Notes: a model not told the origin generated them from the letters alone. A stretch of 64,000 bases of DNA from Fibrobacter sp. (GCA_017526585.1 JAFXRC010000043.1:62001-126000), one strand, 5' to 3'. Counted from the stretch's first letter, positions 40,602-48,869 are shown. Numbers and translations are program-made.

Positions 40602-40630
40602 TTGCAAAGCCCAAGTAATTCTTCTAAATT
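40602..40630 (+). promoter_or_regulatory. Promoter of the rplM-rpsI operon
   Basis: TTGCAA (40602-40607), a 17-bp spacer and TAAATT (40625-40630). The 200 bp upstream (40486-40685) holds no gene that I can see. A leader of about 40 nt follows. Confidence 0.75.
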
Positions 40631-40685
40631 TAGCGCAGCATTTCACGGGGCAACTCGGCTCCGGAATAACTAATAAAGGATTTAC

Positions 40686-41114
40686 ATGAAGACCATTACG
40701 GTAAACCCGAAGAACGTCGAACACAAGTGGAAGCTTGTGGACGCCGCCGACAAGCCCATGGGTCGCGTTGCTTCTGAAGTTGCAAAGCTCCTGATGGGTA
40801 AGCACAAGGCCATCTTCTCCCCGAACGTCGATACTGGCGATTTCGTGGTTGTGATCAACGCTGAAAAAGTTGCTGTTACTGGCAACAAGAACCTGCAGAA
40901 GCAGTACTTCCACCACACCGGTCACATTGCCGGTGAACGCTGGATCAACTTTGCTGACCTTCAGGCAAAGCACCCGACTGCACCGCTCGAAGCTGCCATT
41001 TGGGGCATGCTCCCGCACAGCGCTCTCGGTCACAAGATGATCAAGAAACTCAAAATCTATGCCGGCGCCGAACATCCGCACGCCGCGCAGAAACCTGAAG
41101 TTGTAGAACTTTAA
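40686..41114 (+). CDS. rplM: 50S ribosomal protein L13
   Basis: L13 is an early-assembly protein of the large ribosomal subunit. The 142-residue product shows the family pattern: KWKLVDAADKPMGRVAS, then LMGKHKAIFSPNVDTGD, YFHHTGHIAG and WGMLPHSALGHKMIKKLKIYAG. AAAGGATTTAC precedes ATG 40686. It is followed 17 nt later by rpsI, the usual pairing. Confidence 0.97.
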   Translation: MKTITVNPKNVEHKWKLVDAADKPMGRVASEVAKLLMGKHKAIFSPNVDTGDFVVVINAEKVAVTGNKNLQKQYFHHTGHIAGERWINFADLQAKHPTAPLEAAIWGMLPHSALGHKMIKKLKIYAGAEHPHAAQKPEVVEL

Positions 41115-41131
41115 GAACGGAGGATACCTCT

Positions 41132-41536
41132 ATCGCTACCGCAAAGAATAAGAAGATCTACCGTGGCACTGGCCGCCGCAAGAACGCCATCGCCGCTGTG
41201 ATTCTGAAGCCGGGTTCCGGCAAGCGCACTATCAATGGTCGTGATTTCAAGGATTACTTCCATTCTGAAGTGCAGAACATGATTGCTAACCTTCCGTTCG
41301 CCATCCTCGGCAACGCGGAAGAATGGGACGTCGAAGTTACCGCTCGTGGCGGTGGCATCGCTGGCCAGATGGGCGCTGTCCGTCTCGGCATCTCCCGCGC
41401 ACTGGTTGCTAACGACGCTGAAGTCAAGCCCGCCCTCAAGAAGGAAGGCCTCATGACTCGCGACTCTCGTGCCGTTGAACGTAAGAAGTTCGGCCGCAAG
41501 AAGGCTCGTAAGCACTTCCAGTTCAGCAAGCGCTAA
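41132..41536 (+). CDS. rpsI: 30S ribosomal protein S9 with apparent ATC start
   Basis: S9 is a small-subunit head protein whose C-terminal tail reaches the P-site. The frame reads Ala-Thr-Ala-Lys-Asn-Lys-Lys-Ile-Tyr-Arg-Gly-Thr-Gly-Arg-Arg-Lys right after an ATC at 41132, which matches the normal S9 N-terminus. GGAGGA at 41119-41124 sits 7 nt before that ATC. There is no ATG, GTG or TTG in frame until GTG 41198, which would delete 22 conserved residues. The C-terminus KKARKHFQFSKR is complete. Either ATC is used as the start or one base is miscalled. Confidence 0.93.
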   Translation: MATAKNKKIYRGTGRRKNAIAAVILKPGSGKRTINGRDFKDYFHSEVQNMIANLPFAILGNAEEWDVEVTARGGGIAGQMGAVRLGISRALVANDAEVKPALKKEGLMTRDSRAVERKKFGRKKARKHFQFSKR

Positions 41537-41557
41537 TCTGCGAATTTGCTTTTACGG

Positions 41558-41586
41558 AAAACCCTGGCGTTTGCCAGGGTTTTTCT
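41558..41586 (+). terminator. Terminator of rplM-rpsI
   Basis: AAAACCCTGGC (41558-41568) pairs with GCCAGGGTTTT (41573-41583), loop GTTT, followed by TT. Confidence 0.92.
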
Positions 41587-41590
41587 TATA

Positions 41591-41637
41591 CGACCGAACC
41601 GTCTACATTCTGCAAGGTTCTTACCCTAGAGCCGGTT
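41591..41637 (+). repeat. 47-bp direct repeat, copy 1
   Basis: It starts CGACCGAACCGTCTAC and ends GAGCCGGTT; copy 2 is at 41689-41735 with few differences. Each copy contains GAACC...GGTTC arms. Confidence 0.75.
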
Positions 41638-41688
41638 CTCTCGCCACCGCCCCAGCTTAACGCCTGGGGCTATGTGGCTCACGACAAA

Positions 41689-41735
41689 CGACCGAACCGT
41701 CTACATTCTGCAGGGTTCTTGCTCTAGAGCCGGTT
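41689..41735 (+). repeat. 47-bp direct repeat, copy 2
   Basis: Second copy of the 41591-41637 repeat. A CCCCAG...CTGGGG hairpin lies between the copies. Confidence 0.75.
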
Positions 41736-41749
41736 TCTGGTTAATTTAT

Positions 41750-42505
41750 CTAGAAATTGTCGTCGCGGTCGAACATGTGCGTCACGAATTCCACGACCAG
41801 CGTCTCGTAAGCCTCGTCGCTGAAAATCGGTTTTTGCATCAGGTCGATTGCTTCTTGCGAGAGTTTGCCGGTCTTGGCGAGTTCCGCACCGCCCTTGCGG
41901 TACTTTTCACGCAGCATGTTCAAACGGCGCGGGCCTCCGCGGTGGTCAAGCGCGCGCATCTGCGGGCAGGCGATTAGCGTGTAGCCTTCGTGTCCGAGGA
42001 TAATGTCGAACTGCTTGCGGATCGGTTCGTAGACCACGTCCAGGTCCATCCAGGCGCAGCTCGAAAGCAGAATGATCTTCTGACCTTCTTTCTGGAACTG
42101 CAGCCCGTGCAGGTGGGAATTCATCGCGTTGGCGCCGTCTTTGAGCTTTTGTCCCATATAGGGGTGCACCATGCCCACGATGCGGTCCATCAGGACTTTC
42201 ATCTGTCCCGGAATGCTGAAAAGGAATAGCGGAAAACTCCAGATGACGATGTCTGCGTTGATGAGCTTTTCACGCACCATCGGAATGTCGTCGTCCTTCA
42301 TAAAACAGCTGCCATCGGGGCGTCCCCAGCAGCTGAGGCAACCGCGGCAGGGTTTCACATTCAGGTTGTCGATAAAAAGATATTCGGTTTCGTAGTCGCC
42401 GTTTTCTTCGAGTCCCTGCACAAAAGCCTTGGTCGGAATCAGGGTTCCGCTTCGTTCTTTTTTAGGGCTTGCGACCATCACGAGAATTTTCTTTTTTTCA
42501 GCCAC
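41750..42505 (-). CDS. NADPH-dependent FMN reductase / flavodoxin-fold iron-sulfur flavoprotein
   Basis: This cytoplasmic oxidoreductase probably binds FMN with a flavodoxin fold. It shows KKILVMVASPKKERSG at the N-terminus (phosphate loop), then CRGCLSCWGRPDGSC, a Cys cluster that could hold an Fe-S centre, and DIVIWSFPLFLFSIPGQMKVLMDR, typical of the family. I chose GTG 42505, which puts the first strand at residue 4. The in-frame ATG 42610 would add 35 unconserved residues and would overlap the divergent gene. Partner and substrate are unknown. Confidence 0.8.
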   Translation of the reverse strand: MAEKKKILVMVASPKKERSGTLIPTKAFVQGLEENGDYETEYLFIDNLNVKPCRGCLSCWGRPDGSCFMKDDDIPMVREKLINADIVIWSFPLFLFSIPGQMKVLMDRIVGMVHPYMGQKLKDGANAMNSHLHGLQFQKEGQKIILLSSCAWMDLDVVYEPIRKQFDIILGHEGYTLIACPQMRALDHRGGPRRLNMLREKYRKGGAELAKTGKLSQEAIDLMQKPIFSDEAYETLVVEFVTHMFDRDDNF

Positions 42506-42608
42506 GTTTCCGTTCCGTATAGGGGTTCCGCGCGGAAAGATAGAAATTTTCGTTATCCCTTTCGGGGACGCCAGCCTATGAATCAAAAGTTTTTTTAAAT
42601 TAAACAAC

Positions 42609-43730
42609 ATGGTCTTTTCCGAAATTATTAGCGAGTGCTACGACGCAAGGGAATATCCCGCCTTGTCGTTATTGGCGGATCGCTGGGTCTCGACTTGTCC
42701 GTTTGCCGGATTGAAGGTCCTTGTTGCCACTCCTATTTTTAGGAATACCTTGGTGCAGTACCGTACGCTTATTGCGGGGGGCGCCGATTTGTATGTGGGG
42801 CGTTCGCTCGGAATTGCCGGCGCCGCTATGCCGTGCGATAAGGCTGTCGTTGAATTAGTCAAGGAAAACGGAATCCCCATTGTCTCCGACGAAGACATTC
42901 GGAACGGTAAAGTCGCCGATGATTTTGACTTGATTCTTGACTGTGCGGGACAGTTCTCTTTTTGCCATCCGAGGGTGGGCTTTGTGGAACTTACCCGTAG
43001 TGGGGTACAGTTCTTTGAGGCGTCGGAGCATCCGGTCTATGTGGCGGACAGCGGCATTGTGAAGCGTATCGAGACGGTGCTTGGTACGGGCGACGGTTGT
43101 TTTAGAGCTCTTGAAAAATTGGGCTACGCGGACTTCGAAGGAAAGAACCTGGTCGTGTTCGGTAGCGGCAAGGTCGGCTGCGGTATTGCGTTGCAGGGCG
43201 TGCGTCGTGGTATGAACGTGAGCACGGTGACGAATACCAAGAATACAAACTCGTCTACGGATTTCTCTGCGGTGCTTTCGAATAACGGCGTCCGCATTGT
43301 AGATTACCTGGACGATGTCGCGTTGACCGAGGCGATATCCTGTGCCGACTTTCTCGTGACGGCGACAGGGGTGAAGCATGCCTTGACGAAGACTGCGGTG
43401 TCGGCAATCCTTGCAAATTCGCAGCTGGTTGTCGCCAATATGGGCGTCGAGGACGAATTCGGCGAAATGGTACCGCCGTCCAGGGTACTCAACGAGAAGG
43501 CACCGCTGAACTTTATGCTCGAAGAGCCGACGCACTTGAAGTACATCGATGCGAGCCTTGCCCTGCATGCGGCGCTTGGCGAGTGTCTGTTGAATGATTA
43601 TGCTGAAAAAGGGGAGCTCCCGTTTAAGGGACCGTGCAATCCTCCCGACGAGATTGAACAGGAAATTTTGATGATGACCATTCAGAACGGCTCGATTGGT
43701 CCTGAAATCTGCGATATGATGCGCTGTTAA
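42609..43730 (+). CDS. S-adenosylhomocysteine hydrolase-like NAD-binding protein
   Basis: The 373-residue product resembles adenosylhomocysteinase but is shorter and divergent. Residues about 35-60 (FAGLKVLVATPIF, TLIAGGADLYVG) match the substrate-domain start. A Rossmann segment follows (FEGKNLVVFGSGKVGCGIALQGV, about 177-199). ATGVKHALTK and VVANMGVEDEF match the later SAHH NAD/substrate motifs. Hydrolysis of SAH is not assured, since several classic SAHH signatures are altered. There is no Shine-Dalgarno; TAAATT at 42596-42601 suggests a transcript starting at the ATG. Confidence 0.65.
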   Translation: MVFSEIISECYDAREYPALSLLADRWVSTCPFAGLKVLVATPIFRNTLVQYRTLIAGGADLYVGRSLGIAGAAMPCDKAVVELVKENGIPIVSDEDIRNGKVADDFDLILDCAGQFSFCHPRVGFVELTRSGVQFFEASEHPVYVADSGIVKRIETVLGTGDGCFRALEKLGYADFEGKNLVVFGSGKVGCGIALQGVRRGMNVSTVTNTKNTNSSTDFSAVLSNNGVRIVDYLDDVALTEAISCADFLVTATGVKHALTKTAVSAILANSQLVVANMGVEDEFGEMVPPSRVLNEKAPLNFMLEEPTHLKYIDASLALHAALGECLLNDYAEKGELPFKGPCNPPDEIEQEILMMTIQNGSIGPEICDMMRC

Positions 43731-43750
43731 CCATAAAAGAAGAGGATAAT

Positions 43751-45100
43751 ATGAAACTGAAAAAAACTCTTGCTTTTTTACTTGCCGCGACGGCGCTGAC
43801 CGTTGCTCAAGAAGCGGCTCCTGCTCCAAGCCAGGAGACTGCGCCTGCTCCAGAACAAAAGGCTGCCCCTGCGCCAAAGCCGGAAGCGGCTCCTGCGCCG
43901 AAACAGGAGGCTGCACCCGCTCCAGTACAGGAAGCGGCTCCCGCCCCAAAGCAGGAAGTTGCTTCTGCCCCTGAGCAGGTATCTGTACCCGCTCCGGAAC
44001 AAACTGCTGCACCCGTTCCAGAAGGTGTTATCCGTCAGGGGCCCCCGAAGACTCCGTTTACTGTGCTTCATGGCAATGCCTATAACCGCGTCGAAAACGA
44101 AGCGGCTCCCGACAACGTGAACTACCTCTTGAACAAGCGCCTGACTAAGATGGCGTTCAACAAGTTCTTCTACATCGAACCTTCGGGCGAAATGGGTGCG
44201 TTCTCGCTGGGCGGTTTCTTTGGTGCTATGGACATTTCTGGTGAACTGGGTCGTGCAACGGCGGGCTATGCGACGCCGAGCTTTGCGGTCGAAGCTCGTC
44301 TGGGTTTAGGACAAATTAAAAGGGATGTGAAGGGTGCCGAAATCAAGGAGACGGTCGAAGGCGATGACTGGGGACTGACCCTGTCCAAGACGCTGGGTGG
44401 CTATGTCGTGACCTTGGCGGGTGACTGGACTACCTTTGCAAAGGAAACGAATGTCGAACCTACGAAGGGGCCCAAGACGGAACAGCGCTACCGCGACATC
44501 GATGCATCGTTGATCGTGACCGATGGCCCGTCAGCAAGCAAGCACTTCTGGTCTGCGGGAATTGCGTTCCAACGCCATGAAGACGAACTTGAAAGGGGAG
44601 GTTCCTTGATCGGGGACTCCCTAACTTCGAGAGTGTCCATTGTTCCGGTGTTTAACTATGGAACTCCTGCGCTCCGTGCCAGTTACGCCAATGTCTATAT
44701 GGGTGTAAATGCGGCCGTGCCCACCACTATCTACGACAAGCTGGACATGCACGATACGACGTCGGAAAATAAGATTGAGGCCTCGCTGTTCACGACGATG
44801 CTGACACTTTCTCCTAATATTCTAGGCGAAGTCCTTCTGGGTGAATCGCTGATGCTCTTTGGCGAAGCGAGCTATACTTGGAAAGCTTTCCGCTATTTGA
44901 ACAAGGACGCTCCTGGCGAAAAGGTGACCCTTAAGGAATCGCTCGCCGACAAGGTGGAGGCCTCGATGGGACTGCGCTACCAGTACAAGGATTGGGCTGC
45001 CTGTGAATTTGCCTTTGGCGATTCCTTCTTCACCGACACCAAGTCTATCTTTAATGGCGAAGGCGTGTTCGTCTCCTTCGGCGGATTCATCTACTTCTAA
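43751..45100 (+). CDS. Outer-membrane beta-barrel protein with Ala-Pro-rich repeat linker
   Basis: AGAGGATAAT precedes ATG 43751, and a signal peptide ends near Val-Ala-Gln. Residues about 18-95 are about nine degenerate 8-residue repeats of the type Gln-Glu-Ala-Ala-Pro-Ala-Pro-Lys (24-bp DNA repeats at about 43805-44030). The rest (about 110-449) alternates amphipathic strands and ends in aromatic residues (GGFIYF), as outer-membrane barrels do. The Pro-rich segment could span the periplasm or contact peptidoglycan. I do not recognise a named porin family. Confidence 0.7.
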   Translation: MKLKKTLAFLLAATALTVAQEAAPAPSQETAPAPEQKAAPAPKPEAAPAPKQEAAPAPVQEAAPAPKQEVASAPEQVSVPAPEQTAAPVPEGVIRQGPPKTPFTVLHGNAYNRVENEAAPDNVNYLLNKRLTKMAFNKFFYIEPSGEMGAFSLGGFFGAMDISGELGRATAGYATPSFAVEARLGLGQIKRDVKGAEIKETVEGDDWGLTLSKTLGGYVVTLAGDWTTFAKETNVEPTKGPKTEQRYRDIDASLIVTDGPSASKHFWSAGIAFQRHEDELERGGSLIGDSLTSRVSIVPVFNYGTPALRASYANVYMGVNAAVPTTIYDKLDMHDTTSENKIEASLFTTMLTLSPNILGEVLLGESLMLFGEASYTWKAFRYLNKDAPGEKVTLKESLADKVEASMGLRYQYKDWAACEFAFGDSFFTDTKSIFNGEGVFVSFGGFIYF

Positions 45101-45129
45101 CCCGTGCGGCCATCCCCGCTTCACACACT

Positions 45130-45157
45130 GTCATCCCCGCGAAGGCGGGGATCTTCC
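45130..45157. repeat. REP-like hairpin
   Basis: ATCCCCGC (45133-45140) pairs with GCGGGGAT (45145-45152) around GAAG. This type of short palindrome is common between genes in many bacteria. It may also act as a terminator for the barrel gene. Confidence 0.6.
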
Positions 45158-45206
45158 TTTTTAAGTCGCTTCAGTTGCCTAATTGGAGCATTATTTTACA
45201 GAAGGG

Positions 45207-45233
45207 GCCCTGCCGTATGGCGGGGCTTTTTTC
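45207..45233 (+). terminator. GC-rich hairpin with T-tract before the NfnA-type gene
   Basis: GCCCTGCCG pairs with TGGCGGGGC (one mismatch), followed by TTTTTT. A TAAATT -10-like box at 45234-45239 begins immediately after the T-tract. Confidence 0.7.
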
Positions 45234-45249
45234 TAAATTTCTCCCCACT

Positions 45250-46137
45250 ATGGCAAAAATTCTCTTTAAAAAACAAATGTCTTCCGCGGTCTACATGTTC
45301 CGCGTCGAGGCCCCGCTGATCGCTCAAGAGCGTAAGGCCGGCCAGTTTATCATCCTCCAGACGAACAAGGACAACGGCGAACGCGTGCCTCTCACCATCG
45401 CCGATGCCGACACGACTGAAGGCTCTATCACCCTGATTTTCCAGACGGTTGGCAAGACCACCACCGAACTCTCCAAGTTCGAAGTCGGTGACGATATCCC
45501 GGTGCTCGTGGGCCCGCTCGGCTCTCCGACCCACATCGAGAATTTTGGCCACGTGGTTTGCGTGTGCGGTGGCGTGGGTATCGCCCCGATGCACCCGATC
45601 GTTCAGGCCCTCAAGGCTGCAGGCAACAAGGTCACCATCATCATGGGTGCCCGTAACGAAAGCCTGTTCCTCATGAAGGACGAAATGACCGCTCTCGCCG
45701 ACAACATCATCTTCATGACCGACGACGGTTCCTATGGCCGCAAGGGTCTCGTGACCGAACCGCTTAAGGAACTCTGCGAAGACACCAAGGGCAAACCCGA
45801 CATGGTGATTGCTATCGGTCCTCCGATCATGATGAAGTTCTGCGCCCTCACCACCAAGCCCTACGGCGTGAAGACCGTGGTGAGCCTCAACAGCATCATG
45901 GTGGACGGAACCGGCATGTGCGGTGGCTGCCGCGTGACGATCGGTGGCAAGACGAAGTTCGTCTGCGTCGATGGCCCGGAATTCGACGGTCACGAAGTCG
46001 ACTGGAACAACATGCTCCAGCGTATGGGCGCCTTCAAGCCCCAGGAACAGGAATCTCTGCACCGCTTCGGTGCAAACGATGGCCACAAGTGCAACATTGA
46101 CAAGATGGCTGACGCAAAGGCCAAGGAGAGCAAGTAA
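45250..46137 (+). CDS. NfnA/SudB-type FAD-NAD(P)-binding oxidoreductase subunit
   Basis: This is the electron-input subunit of a ferredoxin:NADP/NADH-dependent transhydrogenase-type pair. ATG 45250 gives the family start MAKILFKKQMSSAVYMFRVEAP. The FAD domain has RKAGQFIILQ and RVPLTIADAD. The NAD domain has CVCGGVGIAPMHPIVQAL. A C-terminal [2Fe-2S] site (GTGMCGGCRV, FVCVDGPEFDGHEVDW) is typical. Length is about 295 residues. The stop overlaps the next gene's ATG by one base, so translation is coupled. The inferred leader is about 4 nt, with no Shine-Dalgarno. Confidence 0.88.
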   Translation: MAKILFKKQMSSAVYMFRVEAPLIAQERKAGQFIILQTNKDNGERVPLTIADADTTEGSITLIFQTVGKTTTELSKFEVGDDIPVLVGPLGSPTHIENFGHVVCVCGGVGIAPMHPIVQALKAAGNKVTIIMGARNESLFLMKDEMTALADNIIFMTDDGSYGRKGLVTEPLKELCEDTKGKPDMVIAIGPPIMMKFCALTTKPYGVKTVVSLNSIMVDGTGMCGGCRVTIGGKTKFVCVDGPEFDGHEVDWNNMLQRMGAFKPQEQESLHRFGANDGHKCNIDKMADAKAKESK

Positions 46138-47636
46138 TGTCTGAACATTTGACTCGTGAACAGTTGGACGCCGCCGCCAAGGTGGAACTTGAAAAGATTA
46201 ACGCCCTCCCGAAGCCCTTGAAGCCCAAGGACAAGACTGCCATTCCGGCACAGCCGATGCCGCAGCTCGAACCCTCCTACCGCGCCCGCGTGATGGAAGA
46301 AGTGGCTCAGGGTTACACCGAAGCTCAGGCTATCGTGGAAGCTAACCGCTGCCTCGCTTGTAAGAACCAGCCTTGCGTCGAAAGCTGCCCGGTGCACATC
46401 GACATTCCGGCCTTCATCGCGAAGATTGCCGAAGGTGACTTCAAGGCCGCTATCGCGAAAATTAAGGAAACGAGCCTCTTGCCGGCAATCTGCGGCCGCG
46501 TTTGCCCGCAGGAACGCCAGTGCCAGATGAACTGCACCATGGGCAAGATGCACAAGGACGTGAACCAGGCTGTGGCTATCGGTCGCCTAGAACGCTTTGC
46601 TGCTGACTATGAACGCAACAACGGTGGTGCCTCTGTGCCGGCTGTGAAGCCTGCAACGGGCAAGAAGGTGGCTGTGATCGGTTCCGGTCCTGCCGGCCTG
46701 GTTGTCGCTGCTGACGTCCGCCGCGAAGGCCACGACGTGACCATCTTCGAAGCATTCCACAAGCTCGGTGGTGTGGTCCGCTACGGCATTCCTGAATTCC
46801 GTCTGCCCAAGAAGATCGTTGACAACGAAATCGAATCTCTCGCTGCCATGGGCGTGAAGTTTGAGACAAATTTTGTCATCGGCCGTACCCGCAAGCTCAA
46901 GGACCTCATTGAAAAGGATGGCTTCGATGCCGTGTTTGTCGGTACCGGTGCAGGCCTCCCGCTCTTCATGAACATTGAAGGTGAAAACCTGGTCGGTGTG
47001 TTCGCTGCTAACGAATACCTGACCCGCGCAAACCTCATGCGCGCCTACGACAAGGAACATGCCGATACTCCGATGTGGCCCGGCAAGAATGTGGTCGTTC
47101 TCGGTGGTGGTAACGTCGCTATGGACGCTGCCCGTATGGCTCTCCGCTTGGGTGCCGAAAAGGTTCGCATCGTTTACCGCCGCAGCATGAACGAACTTCC
47201 GGCCCGTAAGGAAGAAGTTCTCCATGCCCAGGAAGAGGGTGTCGAATTCTGCGTTCTGCAGAACCCGGCCAAGATCCTTGGCGACGAAGCCGGCCACGTG
47301 CGCGGCATGCTCGTTGACAAGTACGAACTCGGCGAACCCGATGAAAAGGGCCGTCCGCGTCCGGTCAAGGTCGAAGGTGCAAGCTTCGAAATCGAATGCG
47401 ACACCGTGCTCGTTGCTATCGGTAACGGTTCCAACCCGCTTATCAGCAACACCACGCCGGAACTCTCTGTCGACAAGAAGGGACACATCCTTCTCGAAGA
47501 TGCCGCTGCCAACAAGACCTTTATGGAAAAGGTTTATGCCGGTGGCGACATCGTGCTCGGCGCAGCCACTGTCATCTTGGCAATGGGAGAAGGTCGCAGA
47601 GCCGCGGCTGGAATTAATGAATTCCTGAAAAAATAA
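46137..47636 (+). CDS. NfnB/GltD-type NADPH oxidoreductase, glutamate synthase small-subunit family
   Basis: This 499-residue flavoprotein partners the upstream gene. The N-terminal ferredoxin-like domain has cysteines CLACKNQPCVESCP and ICGRVCPQERQCQMNC for [4Fe-4S] clusters. An FAD dinucleotide fold follows (VAVIGSGPAGLVVAADVRREGHDV, about residues 178-201), then an NAD(P) fold (VVVLGGGNVAMDAARMALRLGAEKV). The VYAGGDIVLGAATVILAMGEGRRAA end is typical. With the upstream subunit it could be the NfnAB bifurcating transhydrogenase. Annotation as glutamate synthase small subunit (gltA/gltD) is also common for this family, so I leave the symbol blank. Confidence 0.88.
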   Translation: MSEHLTREQLDAAAKVELEKINALPKPLKPKDKTAIPAQPMPQLEPSYRARVMEEVAQGYTEAQAIVEANRCLACKNQPCVESCPVHIDIPAFIAKIAEGDFKAAIAKIKETSLLPAICGRVCPQERQCQMNCTMGKMHKDVNQAVAIGRLERFAADYERNNGGASVPAVKPATGKKVAVIGSGPAGLVVAADVRREGHDVTIFEAFHKLGGVVRYGIPEFRLPKKIVDNEIESLAAMGVKFETNFVIGRTRKLKDLIEKDGFDAVFVGTGAGLPLFMNIEGENLVGVFAANEYLTRANLMRAYDKEHADTPMWPGKNVVVLGGGNVAMDAARMALRLGAEKVRIVYRRSMNELPARKEEVLHAQEEGVEFCVLQNPAKILGDEAGHVRGMLVDKYELGEPDEKGRPRPVKVEGASFEIECDTVLVAIGNGSNPLISNTTPELSVDKKGHILLEDAAANKTFMEKVYAGGDIVLGAATVILAMGEGRRAAAGINEFLKK

Positions 47637-47797
47637 GCTTCGCATTACGGCGTCTCCCCATAGAGGATAACTCCACTAAGGGGCGATGCCCCAAGTGTCG
47701 TATAGCTCGCCCCCTCACGTATTACAATACGCTACGGGGGCTCGGCTCCTGGTCCTGCTCGCTTCTTTTTCAAGACCTAAAGCATCATTGTAAGAAG

Positions 47798-47862
47798 ATG
47801 GCTTCGGCCATCTTTCAAGATCTAAAGCAAAAAAAAGGATGGCTTTTGCCATCCTTTTTTAA
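47798..47862. terminator. Two adjacent hairpins between convergent genes
   Basis: AGATGGC/GCCATCT lies near 47799-47816. A strong second stem, AAAAAAGGATGGC with GCCATCCTTTTTT, lies at about 47830-47860. The second has T-tracts in both directions and should terminate both facing genes. The rest of 47637-47897 has no gene I can support. Confidence 0.85.
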
Positions 47863-47897
47863 TTGAGTTGAAATCGGAAAGGAACAGTTGATTGGGA

Positions 47898-48599
47898 TTA
47901 GGCGGCGAAGGGGTAGCTGCCCATGCTTTCGAGCAGCAGGTTCTGCAGCTTTTTCTTGATCTGCCCGACGCAGGCACGGGTGCAGCCCATGTTTCTTGCG
48001 ACTTCGGCATCGGTGCAGTTGAGCCCCGCTTCGCAGACGTCCATGCAGGCGTCCAGGTATTCAGTCATCCGGGGGTACGAACTCGCAATTTTACGAATGA
48101 CCTGGATGGCGTCCTTACGGAAGCATTCTTCTTCGATGTCCTTTTCGTACGGCATGCTCTTGAGAATGCTCCAGGAGCGAGCCTCATCGGAGTCTTCGTT
48201 GTCGTAGGAGCCGCTTTCGCCCGTGAAGTCGATGCAGATTTCGTGGGCGCTGCGCTTGGAATTGCGGCGCTTTTCGTCGTCGAGGTGCCAGTAGCCCTTC
48301 TGCGTGATGTATGCCATGAACGGAACGCCGAGGGTCGGGTCGAACGACATGATGGCGCTATGGAAAACTTCGAAAGCGTTTCCCATCAGGTGTTCCTGGC
48401 GCTCCTTGGGGGAGTACCCGTTCAGACTGAAGTCGGAGTCGACCTGGTAGGACTTGCCTGCCATGACTCCGCTGAGTCTTTGACCGCAGATGTCCCACAG
48501 GTCTCTGATGGCTTGGGTGCGAATGTCTTCGCGGACAGTTGTCTGTGCAACCTGGATGAGGTTGTTGACGAGGCTGTTCTGGGTGGCGTTGTTGCTCAT
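47898..48599 (-). CDS. Sigma-factor-like protein
   Basis: AAAGGAGCAGCAT precedes ATG 48599. The 233-residue product recalls sigma-70 region 2 in HLMGNAFEVFHSAIMSFDPTLGVPFMAYI (about residues 70-98), where sigma factors usually read FDP..G..F..YA. A basic stretch (DDEKRRNSKRS) follows. The C-terminal helix-turn-helix resembles region 4 (TDAEVARNMGCTRACVGQIKKKLQNLL, about 197-223). It could be an alternative sigma factor or an HTH regulator derived from one. No anti-sigma gene is adjacent. Confidence 0.6.
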   Translation of the reverse strand: MSNNATQNSLVNNLIQVAQTTVREDIRTQAIRDLWDICGQRLSGVMAGKSYQVDSDFSLNGYSPKERQEHLMGNAFEVFHSAIMSFDPTLGVPFMAYITQKGYWHLDDEKRRNSKRSAHEICIDFTGESGSYDNEDSDEARSWSILKSMPYEKDIEEECFRKDAIQVIRKIASSYPRMTEYLDACMDVCEAGLNCTDAEVARNMGCTRACVGQIKKKLQNLLLESMGSYPFAA

Positions 48600-48783
48600 A
48601 TGCTGCTCCTTTGTATGAATCAAAGACGATGGAATACCCTTTGTAAGGACAAAGGTCAAAAATCAACAATAAAAGGGGGTCTATTTAATCAAACCGAAGA
48701 AAAATGCTGTACGGGGGGCTCGGAAGGCGTCGAAAAACGGGGAACAAAATCTTTTAATCACACACATTCTTTCCACATTTTCA

Positions 48784-48817
48784 AATATAGCTTAAAAGGG
48801 GTGTCAAAAGATGACAT
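48784..48817 (-). promoter_or_regulatory. Candidate promoter with TGTCA-N5-TGACA dyad
   Basis: A perfect inverted repeat, TGTCA-AAAGA-TGACA, lies at 48803-48817. A - strand TATATT lies at 48789-48784, which would leave a leader of about 180 nt before the sigma-like gene. The dyad covers the -35 area, the position of a repressor site or of a non-standard -35. Confidence 0.4.
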
Positions 48818-48869
48818 TTTAAGGATTCTTTTTAGGGGGCGCGTTCCATTTGAAAATTCTGGCATAAAT

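Noticed and set aside
41198..41536. GTG 41198 as the start of rpsI
   Set aside because: It would remove 22 conserved N-terminal residues and has no ribosome-binding site, while GGAGGA is correctly placed before ATC 41132.
43805..44030. CRISPR-like array in the 24-bp repeats
   Set aside because: The repeats are contiguous without spacers and are in frame with a coding sequence for an Ala-Pro-rich linker. No other CRISPR candidate is seen in the window.
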